Source: Camellia lanceoleosa (taxonomy: Eukaryota; Streptophyta; Magnoliopsida; Ericales; Theaceae). From it: a stretch of 64,000 bases of DNA. The notes under the pieces are model-generated. The model was given only the letters and a program-made list of their open reading frames with translations. It was not told where the DNA came from and ran no database searches. How positions within the stretch are numbered: the stretch's first letter is position 1; every line of letters starts with the position of its first letter. Shown here piece after piece: positions 9,456-21,560 of this stretch. The position numbers were made by a program, and so were the translations under genes. The stretch covers positions 128,193,429 through 128,257,428 of the forward strand of contig CM045770.1 in the NCBI GenBank assembly GCA_025200525.1. Direction: 5' to 3'.

Positions 9456-11119
9456 TCCTCCCCTGGATGGAGAGAATTCGCCATCGAATTCGCAGCCTCG
9501 TCGGTGGTGTTGTCACCATGATAAGGAAGGAGGTATCGAACATTGAACACATCGGAAGTACGAATATGACTAGGCAACTGCAAACGGTAGGCATTTGAAT
9601 TGATTTTCTCCAAAATTGCAAGGGGCCCAATTTTTCGTGCTGCCAACTTGTTATATTCACCGGCTGAAAACCTGTCTTTTGTAAGAACTGCCCACACTAA
9701 ATCGCCAACTTCAAATTCGACCAAACGACGTTTCTTGTCGGCCATCAATTTATACTTGGCAACTGACTGTTGTAAGTTGGACTGGGTTAATTTGTGCACC
9801 TCCTGAAGGTTGTGAATCAACTCTTCTGCCTTCCCATTTATGCGCTTTAAGTCTGGCACAGGTACTAAATCCAGCGGGGCCCGAGGTTGGTAGCCATAAT
9901 TGACATAGAAAGGACTAAAACCCGAACTTCGATTTACAGAACGATTGTAAGCAAACTCTGCTTGGTGCAACTTGTGATCCCATGATTTCAAATGATCCGT
10001 TACTAAACATCGTAACATGTTGCCCAAAGAACGATTGACAACTTCTGTCTGTCCATCGGTTTGAGGGTGGTAGGCGCTACTGAAATCAAGCTTTGTGTTA
10101 GCCAAGCGCCACAAACATCTCCAAAAATGACTAAGAAATCGGGTGTCCCTGTCAGATACAATGGACTGAGGGAGCCCATGCAAACGATAGATTTCTCGAA
10201 AATATAATTGGGCCACATTTACAGCATCCGTCGTCTTTTTGCACGCAATGAAATGGGCCATTTTTGAGAACCTGTCCACGACTACGTAGATGGAGTCATA
10301 ACCTCGCTGAGTGCGCGGGAGTCCCAAAACAAAGTCCATACTAATGTCAGTCCATGGTTGGTCAGGCACGGGCAATGGCATGTATAAGCCTGCGTTGGTT
10401 GCGGATCCTTTGGATACTTGGCAGATGTGACACCCGTCCACAAGCTTGAAAATTTCTTTCCTCATAGAAGGCCAAAAGTAAGAACCAGCCACAAGCTGCA
10501 AAGTTTTGTCACGCCCAACATGGCCTTCTTCATGCAACTCCTTGATAATTCTCAATCGAAGACTTGATGTAGGCACACACAATTGGTTGCCTTTGAAGAG
10601 GAATCCGTCATGGAGAAGAAAGTCCGACCTTTGACCTGATTTAACTTCCGCCACAATACAAGAGAAATAGGGATCAACAGACAATAGTTCTTGAAAGGAA
10701 TCGAATCCAAGTACCGTATTTCTCATAGTAGTAAGTAGAAAAGAACGGCGGCTAAGTGCATCAGCCACTTTGTTCAAGGCCCCTGATTTATGTTTAATCA
10801 CAAAGGTGAATTGCTGTAGATATGTTGCCCACTTGGCGTGCCTCGAAGAAAGTTTGTCTTGGCTGTTGATGTGCTTCAACGCATCATGGTCAGAAAATAA
10901 AATGAATTCACTTTGGGACAGATAAGGATACCAATGTTTCAGGGATTGGACAATGGAATAAAATTCCACGTCATAAGTGTCAGAGTTGCCTTTGGAACCA
11001 TTAAGCTTCTCACTAAAATATGCAATTGACGACCCCTTGGCTCAAAAATGTTTCAATGCCCACTTTAGATGCATCACGGTGTAGCTCAAAGGTTTTAGCA
11101 AAACTAATATGAGGAGGTG
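9368..11119 (-). pseudogene. gypsy pol: RNase H and integrase
   Basis: In reading order, RNase H (DHDALKHINSQDKLSSRHAKW) is followed by the integrase H-C-C zinc-binding region (HEEGHVGRDKTL, CHICQVSKG), the catalytic core ([30 protein letters not shown]) and a C-terminal domain (SDVFNVRYLLPYHGD). The frame is open from 10969 to 9368, which includes about 88 bp of LTR. RNase H sequence upstream of 10969 is in another frame and a short piece near 11040-11119 appears damaged. Confidence 0.88.
9456..9464 (-). other. Polypurine tract of the CNL-inserted gypsy element
   Basis: On the minus strand this reads AGGGGAGGA directly before the 3' LTR, as expected for plus-strand priming. Confidence 0.75.
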
Positions 11120-12038
11120 TCAAGTTAATTTTTGTTTAAGTTCTTGGAATTGGCCAGCTTTCATGCAGTCCGTAATTGGTGCCATAATGCTACTGAAATG
11201 GGGAATGAACCTCCGATAGAACGAAGCCAACCCATGAAAGCTTCGTACGTCGTGAATGTTTTTTGGTAGTGGCCAGTCACGAACTGCATTAACCTTGCTT
11301 TCATCCATAGAGAGGCCATCTTTAGATACGACATAACCGAGGAACACAACAGTATCAGTTAAGAAGGAACACTTGTTGGTGCCAACATAAAATTTTGCTT
11401 CCTGCAATACTGATAGAACCTGGCGCAAGTGCTGAAGGTGCAATTCATTATTAGCGCTATAAACCAGAATATCATCAAAATAAACAACAATAAACTTCCC
11501 GATAAAAGGCCGAAATAGTTGGTTCATCACACGCATAAAAGTACTGGGAGCGTTTGATAAACCAAATGGCATGACTAGCCACTCGTAAAGCCCCTCTCGA
11601 GTTTTGAAGGTCGTTTCCATTCATCACCTTCCCGAATCCGAACTGGTAACCACTTTTTAGATCCAATTTGCTAAACACGGTTGCTCCACTTAACTGATCT
11701 AATAAGTCATCCAACCGAGGTATGGGGAACCTATATCGGATGGTGATCTTATTAATTGCTCTACTATCGACGCACATGCGCCACGAGCCATCTTTCTTGT
11801 GGGTCAATAGTGCACGGCACATGGATCGAGGCTTTCTGATGTATCCTTTGGCTAACAATTCCTCCACTTGTCGGCGAAGTTCTTCATGCTCTTTTGGACT
11901 CATGCGGTAGTGGGGTCTATTTGGCAAATTTGATCCTGGAAGCAAATCAATTTGATGTTGTATGTCTCGCATGGGTGGTAACATTGGGGGTAACTCCTTG
12001 GGAAATACATCATGGAACTCTGCAACTAGAGCCTTCAC
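11120..12038 (-). pseudogene. gypsy pol: reverse transcriptase, frameshifted
   Basis: The N-terminal part (12038-11475) has the RT fingers with [20 protein letters not shown] and DLKSGY. The C-terminal part (11620-11120) has [17 protein letters not shown] and the catalytic YFDDILVYS box. The two lie in different frames and overlap by about 145 bp, showing a frameshift near 11610-11640. Confidence 0.88.
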
Positions 12039-12730
12039 AGCTCAGGGATCTTACTTTCTATAGCACTGTCTTTTCCTACTAGTACGAACACCATTCCCGT
12101 TTCAGCCACCTCCTCCAAGAACCGGTGCATAGACAATAAGCTAGAACTCTTCTCAGTGGCCAGCTTTGGTGCTTCTTCTTTATGAGGTTCAAGAACAATG
12201 CGGATCTTGTTAAATACAAAGGAGTAAATGTTCCTTCGTCCATCGTGTAATACATCACGGTCAAATTGCCAAGGCCTTCCTAATAAAATATGGCAAGCAT
12301 CCATCTGAACCACATCACACCATACCTTGTCCCTGTAATTAGAACCAATAGATAATGGGACTAAACAACGCTTGGAAACCGTTACCTCCTTGCCTTTTTG
12401 AAGCCATGACAGTTTGTAAGGGTTGGGATGTTGGCTTGTACTTATTCCCAATTTTGCTACAGCGTCCTCCGCAATGACATTCTCACAACTTCCGGAATCA
12501 ATTACGAACTTGCACACCTTCCCACTAATGGTACACGTGGATTGGAAGATGTTGTTTCGTAACCACCCATTCCCTTCAACCTCTCGAGGTGTATAGCAAG
12601 CCCTCAAAGACAACCAATAGAGGACCCTCATCGCCGGCAACTCGTTCTTCCTTGTCATAAATACTAACTTCGGGATTATTGGTAGTATCTTGCAGAACTT
12701 CATTAGTCCCATCTTCGACAATCTCTTCAC
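12035..12730 (-). pseudogene. gypsy pol: aspartic protease region
   Basis: Contains a retroviral-type aspartic protease site, FVIDSGSCENVIAED, followed by the LGRPWQFDRDV stretch typical of plant gypsy proteases. It is out of frame with both gag (upstream) and the RT (downstream). Confidence 0.8.
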
Positions 12731-13748
12731 TGTCTATGAACAGGCCCTTGCCAATCCGATCACTTTTTCTGCAATCTGCAGCGCGATGACCAACTTCCCC
12801 GCACTTGAAGCAACGCATCCCACCACCAGTACCAGGGTTCCTGTCTAACTGTCCTCCTGGTGGTTTACCAGCCGTATCAACTTGGGGTGGTGCCCACCTT
12901 GCCCCTGGTAGATTCGTATTCGTATTTCGGTTTGTTGAGGCGGTATTACGGTTGCCACTAGTGTTTCCACTTGGCCACCCCAGAACTCCTGAGCGACGCT
13001 TTGACCTTTTCTCTAATTGTATAGCCCTCTGGTGTGCTTCAGAAATAGAATAGGGATCAAATAAATTCAGGGTATCTTGATATTGTTCTTGCAATCCCCC
13101 GATGTACCTGGAAACAAGTTGGTCTTCGTTTTCAGCAAGGTCATTACGTGACACCAATTGATAGAATTCAGTGGTGTATTCATCGATCGTCTTCGCCTTC
13201 GCCGTAAATTCTGCAATTGTTGGTACATCATGCGTGTATAGTTATGAGGAAGGAACGCCATACGCATATGTTTCTTCATCTTTTCCCAAGAAGCAATCTT
13301 ACTCTTCCCCTGTCTGGTTCGAGTTAACTTTATTTGTTGCCACCAAGCCGCGCTTCTTCCCCGGCGTGGCCAAGGAAACTCGTTTGTTCTCCGGAACCTC
13401 CTTGAAATCAAGAACCTCTTCAACAGCAAAAAGCCAATCCAAGAATTCTTCGGGTTGAACACTGCCATGAAATTCAGGGATGTCAATTTTCAGGCCTGCT
13501 TCCCACCGACGTGAATTTGCTTCCATACCTTGTCGAACTCTTTCCCTCCGAAAATTTCCAGCAAAAGGGTTGTCGTCTATCTCCTCCATACTTTCTTCAT
13601 CCTCCATAGACCGTGGATTTGGATGTGGATGGCGTTGTTGCTGTTGTTGCAACGCTGCAAGTTGCTCGGTCAAGGCATCAATTTGTTGTTGCATCCTTGC
13701 CGCGTCAGCTTCATAAATGTCGTCCATGGGCCGCCTCCTCGGTGCCAT
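12576..13748 (-). pseudogene. gypsy gag, frameshifted
   Basis: It starts MAPRRRPMDDIYEAD with a glutamine-rich segment. The capsid-like part follows (IPEFHGSVQPEEFLDWL), then in a second frame AAWWQQIKLTRTRQGK, and in a third the CCHC zinc knuckle CFKCGEVGHRAADC near 12800. Three overlapping frames are needed to cover the protein, so at least two frameshifts are present (near 13390 and 13160). Confidence 0.85.
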
Positions 13749-13758
13749 CGTCGCCTAT

Positions 13759-13770
13759 GCTCTGATACCA
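13759..13770 (-). other. Primer-binding site, initiator tRNA-Met type
   Basis: On the minus strand TGGTATCAGAGC follows the 5' LTR after two bases, complementary to the 3' end of plant initiator tRNA-Met. Confidence 0.9.
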
Positions 13771-13772
13771 AC

Positions 13773-14317
13773 TGATGCAATGCTGAAACGTGAAATAGTA
13801 ACAATCTTAAGATCCGTTGATTCACACAAGAATACCGGAAATAAGACTCTTCTCTAGACCCGTTGATTCCCCAAGAATACCGAGTTTAAAGGCTCAACCA
13901 AAGTTGATTCACACAGAATTAACCAAAGTTGGAACAAAGAGTAATAAAACTCACAATATATTAATCATCAAAAACTCTAGAGCCCTAAGGCTTTACACTC
14001 ACTATTTATAAGAAAAACAGAGGCTAACTCCACGAAGCAACACACAGGTTTGGAAATAAACTAAGGCAGCAAGGCAACTAATAAAAGATAATAAACTAAG
14101 GCAACAAGGAAACTAATAAAATATAAGGCAAAGAAAAAGGCAATTGCCAAAAGTGAACATAATAATAAAATAATGGCAGCTAAAGCCATGGTCACGGATT
14201 GCTGGTTGTGTGCTGGTCACGGCTATGTGCTGTGTTGGATTGCTTGTTGTGTGCTGGCCACGGCTATGTGCTGTGTTGGATTGCTTGTTGTGTGCTGGCT
14301 ATGTGCTGGCTGCATCA
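13773..14317 (-). repeat. 5' LTR of the gypsy element in the CNL
   Basis: 545 bp, same ends as the other LTR. Near the outer end it has a roughly 43 bp direct duplication built of GGATTGCTTGTTGTGTGCTG. Only a few differences separate the two LTRs over the first 420 bp (for example one A indel near 14012-14017). Confidence 0.93.
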
Positions 14318-15178
14318 CTTCCACTTCATCAAATCTTCATTCCAAACATCATCAAGCACTAGTAAAAATTTCTTACCATTTAAATTATCGCGAAGGTAAG
14401 TTTGCAACTGATCAATATCTAACTGGGGACAAGTAGCTCCGGTTGCAGATCTGATGATTTTCTCAATCAGCATTTTTAGATCAAAATCTTCCGACACACA
14501 GACCCACATTTTACGTTCAAAGTTCTCTTCTACCCTCTCATCATTATACACCAATTTTGTGAGTGTGGTCTTTCCAAGGCCTCCAAGTCCAACTATGGGA
14601 ATAATAGACAAATTTTCATGGTCACAAGAGCTCAATAGAAGTTCTATGATATTCTCTTTATCACAGTCCCTTCCAATAACATCAGATGTCCGAACAAACG
14701 AGTGTGTTTGTACCCTCCTCGTATTTTGAACTTGGATATCCATAACTTGCTCAGTGAAGTGAAAATTTCTCTTATCTGCCGCAATGTGATCTAATCTAAG
14801 CCTTACTTTCTTTATCTTATGCCCCATTTTAGAACGAAAAACAAGTGGATTTGAACTTGAAAAGAAGTTGTTTACCTCTTTGATCAGACTCCCGCGAACC
14901 TCTACTTTCCAGCGCAGGGTTTCTGTTGAGAAGTCATCCAACACATCGTCGATGTCATAAACAACATCCTTAAGCTTTTCAAGCCAATCCTTCACAGCAT
15001 GGTTCTTTGCCTGTTGCTTCTCTGCATCCAATAGTACAGATTTGATAGTGGATAAGGTGTTTTCGAGTTTTCTAAATTCATTTTTCACACCCCATGCCAA
15101 GTTGATCTCTGGAAGAGCAAGGGAGGCTATCTTTTTAAGAACAGCCCCTGGAATGTTAGACACAAGTGTTTCTGCCAT
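14318..15178 (-). CDS. CNL resistance gene, 5' part (split by a retrotransposon)
   Basis: The N-terminal 287 codons of a CNL immune receptor. Residues 1-125 form an Rx-type coiled-coil domain, with a KDVVYDIDDVLDDFSTE segment in the position of the EDVID motif. The NB-ARC domain begins at about residue 165 with VIGRD. It includes the P-loop GLGGLGKTTL, the RNBS-A region (MWVCVSEDFD) and kinase-2 (FLLVLDDVW). The frame breaks at the retrotransposon border after DLMKWK. The start ATG at 15178-15176 is the first Met of the conserved MAE... N-terminus of this family. It continues in frame at 8914. As it stands it could at most give a truncated coiled-coil/partial NB-ARC protein ending on a stop in the LTR. 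Confidence 0.92.
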
Positions 15179-17095
15179 GATTCTGTGAGTAGTTTTGATA
15201 ATGAAGGGTTTTGGATGAAGAAGCTGCTAGTTGTGAAGACAATGATCTCAGAAATTAAGGCTTCACTATGTGAGCTTTAATAATTGAAGGTAATAATTGT
15301 AGGGACCTGTATGTACCTGATGTTGGAGAAATTACCCTTTGGACCCACTTACTGATTGTATGTGTCAATATTCAAATAGATTGAAAGTTTTAAACTGAAC
15401 AATTATAACAAGAATGACAAATGTATTGCCATGCAAAGGTGTTTTTTTAAATCATATTGCAATTGTGCCATTGAACCTCTAGTACAACCACACTTTCTCT
15501 TAAGAAGACCTCTAAATCCAAGTGAAACATGGGTGTGCTACTGAGTTCTGATTGTTTTAAGTGAATAATGTGGTAAGCATACTTAAATGTGGAGGAGGTT
15601 GCATCCATTTAAAAGCAGCAAAAGAAAAATCTCATAATGGAATGAGAAAAAAATAAAAATAAATAATTAAAAAAAAAACAAAAAAAAAAACAAATAAAGA
15701 GGGTACTTAAAGAAGCAATCAACAAGACTCTTAATCAACCAAAGGTCTTCGGTTCTAATCTTTGGTTCTAAAGTGCTATATGTCATCTTTTCCTTCACCC
15801 ACTCTTCCTACAGTGGATTATGATTTGGAGAAGAAAATTAGGGAGCAAAAGTTTTCAACTCATTATGATTTGGACAGTGAGGAGGCATGTTTTTATACTA
15901 CAAGCCATCCATTTTCTATATAATTAGTTGGGATTAATGATGCTTAATATTGCATTACTTCAACTATCAAGCCTCTGGTAGTTAAAACAATATAAAAATC
16001 AAATAAAAAAAAGAAGAAAATTGTGTATGTGTATGTGTATGTAACAAAACTCATTTTTTGTATCTACAGTGCTGCCTACTTTACTTTTTAAAAGCATTTT
16101 CTGTCAAATCATTTTTGGCTTTTTTCAGTTGTTCTTTTGGGCATATTAGTAGAAGAGCATGTGACTACATGATTCATATACTTTTTTTTTACCACTAAAA
16201 AACAACCGTGTGACCAAAGCTCTGCATCCTTCATCTTTTTGGTGAAAAAGTTAAAGCTCTCACTCACCACTATTTCTCACCTTTACCAACACTCCTTCCA
16301 AAATTTCACAAAGAAAAAAAAGATAAATATTTGATGTGGATGGATAGAGATGATAGACCAGACCTTGCCAGAGTTCTTTCCCTTTGGTTTAGATAGTTAT
16401 CCTGGTTTCTACCTGGGCTTGGCAACAACTTTTTAGAGGGTACCTTAATATATATATATATATATAAATAAAAATAAAAATAAAGAAGAAGATGCTGATC
16501 ATGATAGTTTAATGTTTTCTTTTTTCTATTTTACTTGTTTACACTCGAAAACACACATTCTAGAGAAGAGTTCAAAATTCAATTTTACTTGTTTTTATGT
16601 TTGTGCGAAACTCATTTTTTTAGTATTTCCTGAAAGTAGATTGTTTTCAAAATATTTATCCAAAACATTTTTGAAAATAATTCGCCAAACAAGTTTCTAT
16701 GTTTTTCAAAAACTAAAAAATAAAAATAAAAACAACCAACTGTGCATGTACTCTGTCTTCTTGATGTTGTCTCTTTACATGTGAATTAGACATGCAATTC
16801 ATTAATACGATTCAAATCGTACATATTTAGAGGGTTACAATTTGTCAATTTTCAACACAAACACAAATATGACATGATCCGATAATACAAAATATTAAAT
16901 GGATCATGTTCAAATTAAACACGTGTAACTCGAACACAACCCATCTGACCGTGTAAAAAATTTGTCTTGACATATGGACACAAACTATTGACCTGCTAGT
17001 AACCGAAAAATGCATCCCAAATCTGGCAGCATATGATCTTAAATGTTTTATTCTTAACAATTGGATTATATTTTGGTGTTAGAGGAAACATGTCT
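15179..17095. other. Upstream region of the split CNL and intergenic DNA
   Basis: Upstream flank of the minus-strand CNL start, so its promoter should lie in the first few hundred bases here; no clear motif was singled out. Also holds A-rich tracts (about 15660-15690) and a TA run (about 16450-16466). No gene recognised. Confidence 0.4.
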
Positions 17096-19650
17096 TGTGA
17101 GAACCCAAATATACAAATAAAATAAATAATTAGATAATAATAATTTTACAAATCTCAAATATTTTGGTGGTGAATTCTAAGGTGCAAATTAAATATTATT
17201 GGAGGATCTTTTAATTAATTTTTAAACTTAAAATAAATTTATGGTAAAAGTATTTAATTAAGAGGCAAGATTTATTATTTAAAAAAAAAAATAGAGGGTA
17301 AGTTTGTAAGTATATTTTGTTATATTAATAGTTATATTTTATTTAAATTAATGGGTTAGAAAATAAAGTAATATAAAGATAATATTTTAGGGCCTTTTTG
17401 TGTAGATACATAAGCAACCCTAGGGTTCCTAATCAACACTATAGCAGCACCAGGAGGAAGCCACGGGGAGAGAGAGAGATTGAGAGAAGAGAAGAAGAGA
17501 AAAAAAAAGGGTTGCAAACAAGGTTGGATTTTTGGGTGTGTACTAGGTCTTTATCTTTCTTCTTCCTTAAGGTTTTGTTTTTTATCCTTACTCTATGATT
17601 ATTTAGTTCATTGATGGAGAGATTATAGGTTTATGTATTGTGTATATAGATATCCTATTAAGAAACTTGAGGAGTTGAATTCATGTATAAAGAATGGGTA
17701 TTATTTTTAGTTTAAAAATTCTGCACAGAATCGCAAATTTTAAAAATCAAGAAACCATATCAAACGAGTGAATTTTAAACTGAAATTTTTACAGTAGATC
17801 AATTACATATTGAATTGCATATCTGAATTTTTTCATAATTTTTGGGAGTCAAAATCCATATAAATTGAGGTATTCAAATCTGTCCAGAAAACCAGTCCGA
17901 AACAGTAAATTCGGGAGTGTTGTTCTCTTTGGGTATAAATCCAAAAATTATCAAATTAGTGTCATTAGAACCGGTTACGAGTCTAGTTTCGTACGTTTTT
18001 GGCCTTGCATTGATTGCTTGTGTATATTAAGAGAACCGTTAATTTCTTTAAAGTGCTGCAGAAAACAACCTGTTTGGATATAATAAATTGTAGATAATTA
18101 TTTTGATAAGCAAATCAAGTGAAACCAATTGAGTTTGAAACTTAGGATATATTAGATCATATCTGGAGGTTATTGGAATTTTTCGAATACCGTGGAGTGG
18201 GTTTTGTAATTTTCAAAGTTAGCGAATAGGTTGGGAAGGCTTGTTTGAAATTCTGTTTTATCTTAAAGTCACAATTAATTAAGTTTTAACCGGAACCCAT
18301 GTCTTGGGTGATTTTAAACCTTGAAGAACATGAACTTAGGTAATAGTTAAGAGTAACGGTGAGTTGGGTTGAGCCGTGTTAGTGTGCTTTAGTTGAGGTT
18401 ATTTAGTTCCTATTGTTTTTGGTGTTTTTAAATTAGTTGTGACGTGTAGTTTTTATACTTGGTTCAGGGCACTAGTTGGACTTTTACACTCTATTCGATT
18501 CAAGGATTATATTATTTCATTTCAGGTGAGTAGTTTCATGCTACGTATTTTTATAAATGTTCCCCTACCCTGAACTGTTGGAAAATTAAATTGTTGTTTT
18601 AAGACTAAACTGTTTTGATAAATTATTATATTATCAATGGAATCAAATTATTTTTGAAACAGGTGTGAACTTGGCATACTGTAAACTATTTGTTTTGGTA
18701 TCATGTTTATAATGATGAACTACCATGTTTTGCGAAACTGATGTGTATTGATTATTGGGACCATGTGTGTATTTAGTCCAGGGAAATTATTCCACTGTGT
18801 GGTGACTCGCCACTAGGAACAGATCCCAATTGGGCCGTGATGACTCTAGTGCTCAACGATTGTAAGGAAAAGACCTTTAAAACAACTAGGCGACCTTCAA
18901 TCGGATCGTCTTTGAGAAAAGGCCCAAAGTGCCACCACGAGGATGACTCTTAGTTCGGTATTGATCCAACGGGCTTATAGCCTTGAGAACTGTGGCATAT
19001 TATTTGTTTTTCTTGATACCCAGAAAATTATTGGTGTTCATGTTATAATCTGTTTTAAGTGGAAAATGTCGTTTATCATGTTCTTGCGAGACATGAGTAT
19101 TTTAAGTGTTGAACTGTGGAACCTTCTTTTTGAAACAGATTGTATTTACCAAACTGTATGCCAATCTAGTTTTTGTGATATATATCTTATTTTGGAATTG
19201 AGCCATGTTTTCGAAACTGTATTTACTATCTATGTTGCTACTCACTGAGCTATCAGCTGACTTAGTTGTTATCATTTTCAGGTGTTAGAAAGACTTAGGG
19301 TGGACTCATGGCGTAGCTGAGACTCAATTGCATGGACCTCTAGGGCATTTATTTAATTTGTTTTAGGCTGCTTGTCAAGTTTTGTACATACATTGTGGTT
19401 GGGTTTTATTTAGAATTATTTTATTTTGTGGGCGGTTTGTGTCCCATTTAGTATATATATATTTTTAGGAAGTTGGTTATGACTTGTTTCTCACTTGTGG
19501 TATGTCACTGGATTGAGTATTGATTTATTTATTCCTGGGCTATCATCACATTTATTCTTTATGGTTTTGGGTTCATGTTTAGGCTTACGTGTGCCTTGGG
19601 CTAAGTCCCTGTAGGCCACGGCTGGTCATGCCTGGATTTGGGGTGTGACA
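17096..19650 (+). repeat. 5' LTR of the Tekay-like element (2555 bp)
   Basis: Longer than its partner by about 956 bp (roughly 17642-18597 is absent from the 3' LTR). It holds a GA-rich leader stretch at about 17465-17505 and near the end an ACTCACTGAGC...TTTTCAGGTG block (19239-19285) that recurs in other LTRs of this window. Confidence 0.92.
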
Positions 19651-19654
19651 ATTG

Positions 19655-19666
19655 TGGTATCAGAGC
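19655..19666 (+). other. Primer-binding site of the Tekay-like element
   Basis: TGGTATCAGAGC four bases after the 5' LTR, matching plant initiator tRNA-Met. Confidence 0.9.
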
Positions 19667-19870
19667 TATAGGTTTATCGAGTTACATATCTTGCATTTTA
19701 TCATTTAGACGAGGTCCGAGTCCCTATAGTCCTTAGTAGTGTTTGGTTAAGTTAGTTTTGTTTAAGCTTGTATTGAATCGTTCTTGATTTCATTTTGAAG
19801 GTTAAGAGTTGGCACCTTGATATTTACACAGATTGTCTATTCTTTGTGAGCCTTTGATGTTTGTATTACC

Positions 19871-20212
19871 ATGTCTACTCCATTAGGAGAAACAGTTGTA
19901 TTGGGAGATATCTGTAGATCTTGTGTGGTAAACTTGGATGGTTGGATTTTTCTAGTGGATCTGATTTCTTTAGAGATAAAGGATTTTGACGTGATTTTGA
20001 GTATGGATTGGTTGACCAAGCATCATATCTCTGTTGATTGTTTTAGAAATAGGGTAGTTTTTGCTATGCTGGGGCAACATGAGTTTTTCTTTCAGGGAGA
20101 TAGGAAAGGGTCTTCTATTTGTTTTATTTCGTCCCTTCAGGCTAACCGAATGTTGAGAAAAGGGGGTCATGATTATTTAGCTTGTGTGGTAAGTACTGAA
20201 CTTCTAGAATAG
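19871..20212 (+). pseudogene. Tekay-like protease, C-terminal remnant
   Basis: The DFDVILSMDWL stretch (family form: FDVILGMDWL) and HHISVDCFRNRVVF mark the C-terminal half of a plant gypsy protease. The catalytic aspartate motif is absent because the deletion removed gag and the protease N-terminus. A stop follows at 20210-20212. Confidence 0.8.
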
Positions 20213-20218
20213 AAGTTA

Positions 20219-21560
20219 GAGGAATTGCCTGTAGTGAGTGATTGTGTTGATGTTTTTCTAAAGGATCTACCTAGACTTTGTCTAGATTGTAAGGTAGAAT
20301 TTTTCCATTAACTTGGTCCCCAACACAACACTCAATTCTAAAGTGCCCTATATAATGGCACCATTGGAGTTGAGGGAGTTACAAACTCAGTTATAGAAGT
20401 TGTTAGACAAATGTTTTATTAAGCCTAGTGTTTCACCTTGGGGAGCACCTGTGTTGTTTGTGAAGAAGAATAATAGGTCTATGAGGTTGTGTATTGATTA
20501 TAGAGAACTGAACAAAGTCACAGTGAAGAATATTTATCCTTTGCCATGTATTGATGACCTATTTGACCAATTGTAGGGAGTTCAAAGTGTTCTCTAAGAT
20601 TGACTTGAGGTTGGGCTATCACTAGTTGAAAGTAAGGGATCAGGATGTTCCTAAGACTGCTTTTAGAACCCGTTATAGGCATTATGAGTTTTTGGCAATG
20701 CCTTTTGGTCTCACAAATGTAACAGCCGCATTCATGGATTTGATGAACAGAGTATTTAAACCCCAACTAGATAAATTTGTGGTAGTGTTTATTGATGACA
20801 TCCTAATTTAATCGAGTAAGGAGGAGCATGAGCAGTATCTGAGGGTAGTACTGCGGATCCTTAGGGAGAAGAGATTGTGTGCAAAATTTAAGAAATGTGA
20901 ATTCTGGTTGAGTAGTGTATCCTTTTTGGGTCATGTGGTGAGTAAAGATAGGGTATCTGTGGATAGCACAAAGGTGGTAAAAAAATCATTGATTGGCCAC
21001 GTAGCTTTCTAGGGCTTGCTGGATATTAAAGAAAGTTTGTGGAAGGATTCTCCCGTATTGCTTTGCCATTTATAAATCTCACTAGGAAAGAGGTAAAGTT
21101 TGAGTGAAATGATGATTGTGAGTGTAGCTTCCAAGAGTTTAATCAGAGGTTGACATCAGCTTCAATCCTTGCCTTATCTACTAATGGTGGTGGTTTTGTG
21201 ATTTATAGTGATGTTTCACGGCAGGGTTTAGGATGTGTGCTCATGCAGCATGGGAAGGTGATTACTTATGTGTCATGATAGTTGAAAGTACATGATAGAA
21301 ATTATCCTACGCACGACTTGGAGTTAGCAGCAGTGATTTTCGCTCTTAAGATCTGGCGGCATTGTTTGTATGGAGAGTCATGTGAGATTTACACTGATCA
21401 TAAGAGTTTGAAGTATATTTTCACACAGAATGAACTAAATTTGAGGCAAAGAAGATGGCTTGAGTTACTAAAAGATTATGATGTGAATATTTTATATCAT
21501 CCGGGGAAGACAAATGTGGTTGTAGATGCCTTGAGTAGGAAGGTCGCAATTGGAGATGTA
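20219..21560 (+). pseudogene. Tekay-like reverse transcriptase and RNase H, broken
   Basis: RT pieces include [34 protein letters not shown] and the catalytic box VVFIDDILI, interrupted by stops near 20573 and 20809. RNase H follows with [33 protein letters not shown] and the ending [10 protein letters not shown] near 21540. A stop just before 21282 breaks RNase H. Confidence 0.88.

Larger units (their letters stand above)
8920..14317 (-). mobile_element. Ty3/gypsy chromovirus-like LTR retrotransposon inside the CNL gene
   Basis: A 5.4 kb element in minus orientation. Its LTRs begin TGATGCAATGC and end GCATCA on the plus strand. Immediately outside are CTTAC (8915-8919) and CTTCC (14318-14322), a 5 bp target-site duplication with one substitution. 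Inside, in element order, are a primer-binding site, gag with a CCHC knuckle, protease, reverse transcriptase, RNase H and integrase, then a polypurine tract. The pol order RT-RNase H-integrase shows the gypsy type. At least six frame breaks split the polyprotein, so it is not autonomous. The LTRs remain nearly identical over their first 400 bp, suggesting a fairly recent insertion. The integrase frame runs past the polypurine tract into the LTR, a trait reported for CRM chromoviruses. Clade assignment is tentative. Confidence 0.93.

Noticed and set aside
14173..14436. Cys/Trp-rich short protein
   Set aside because: It comes from the LTR tandem section reading into antisense CNL DNA.
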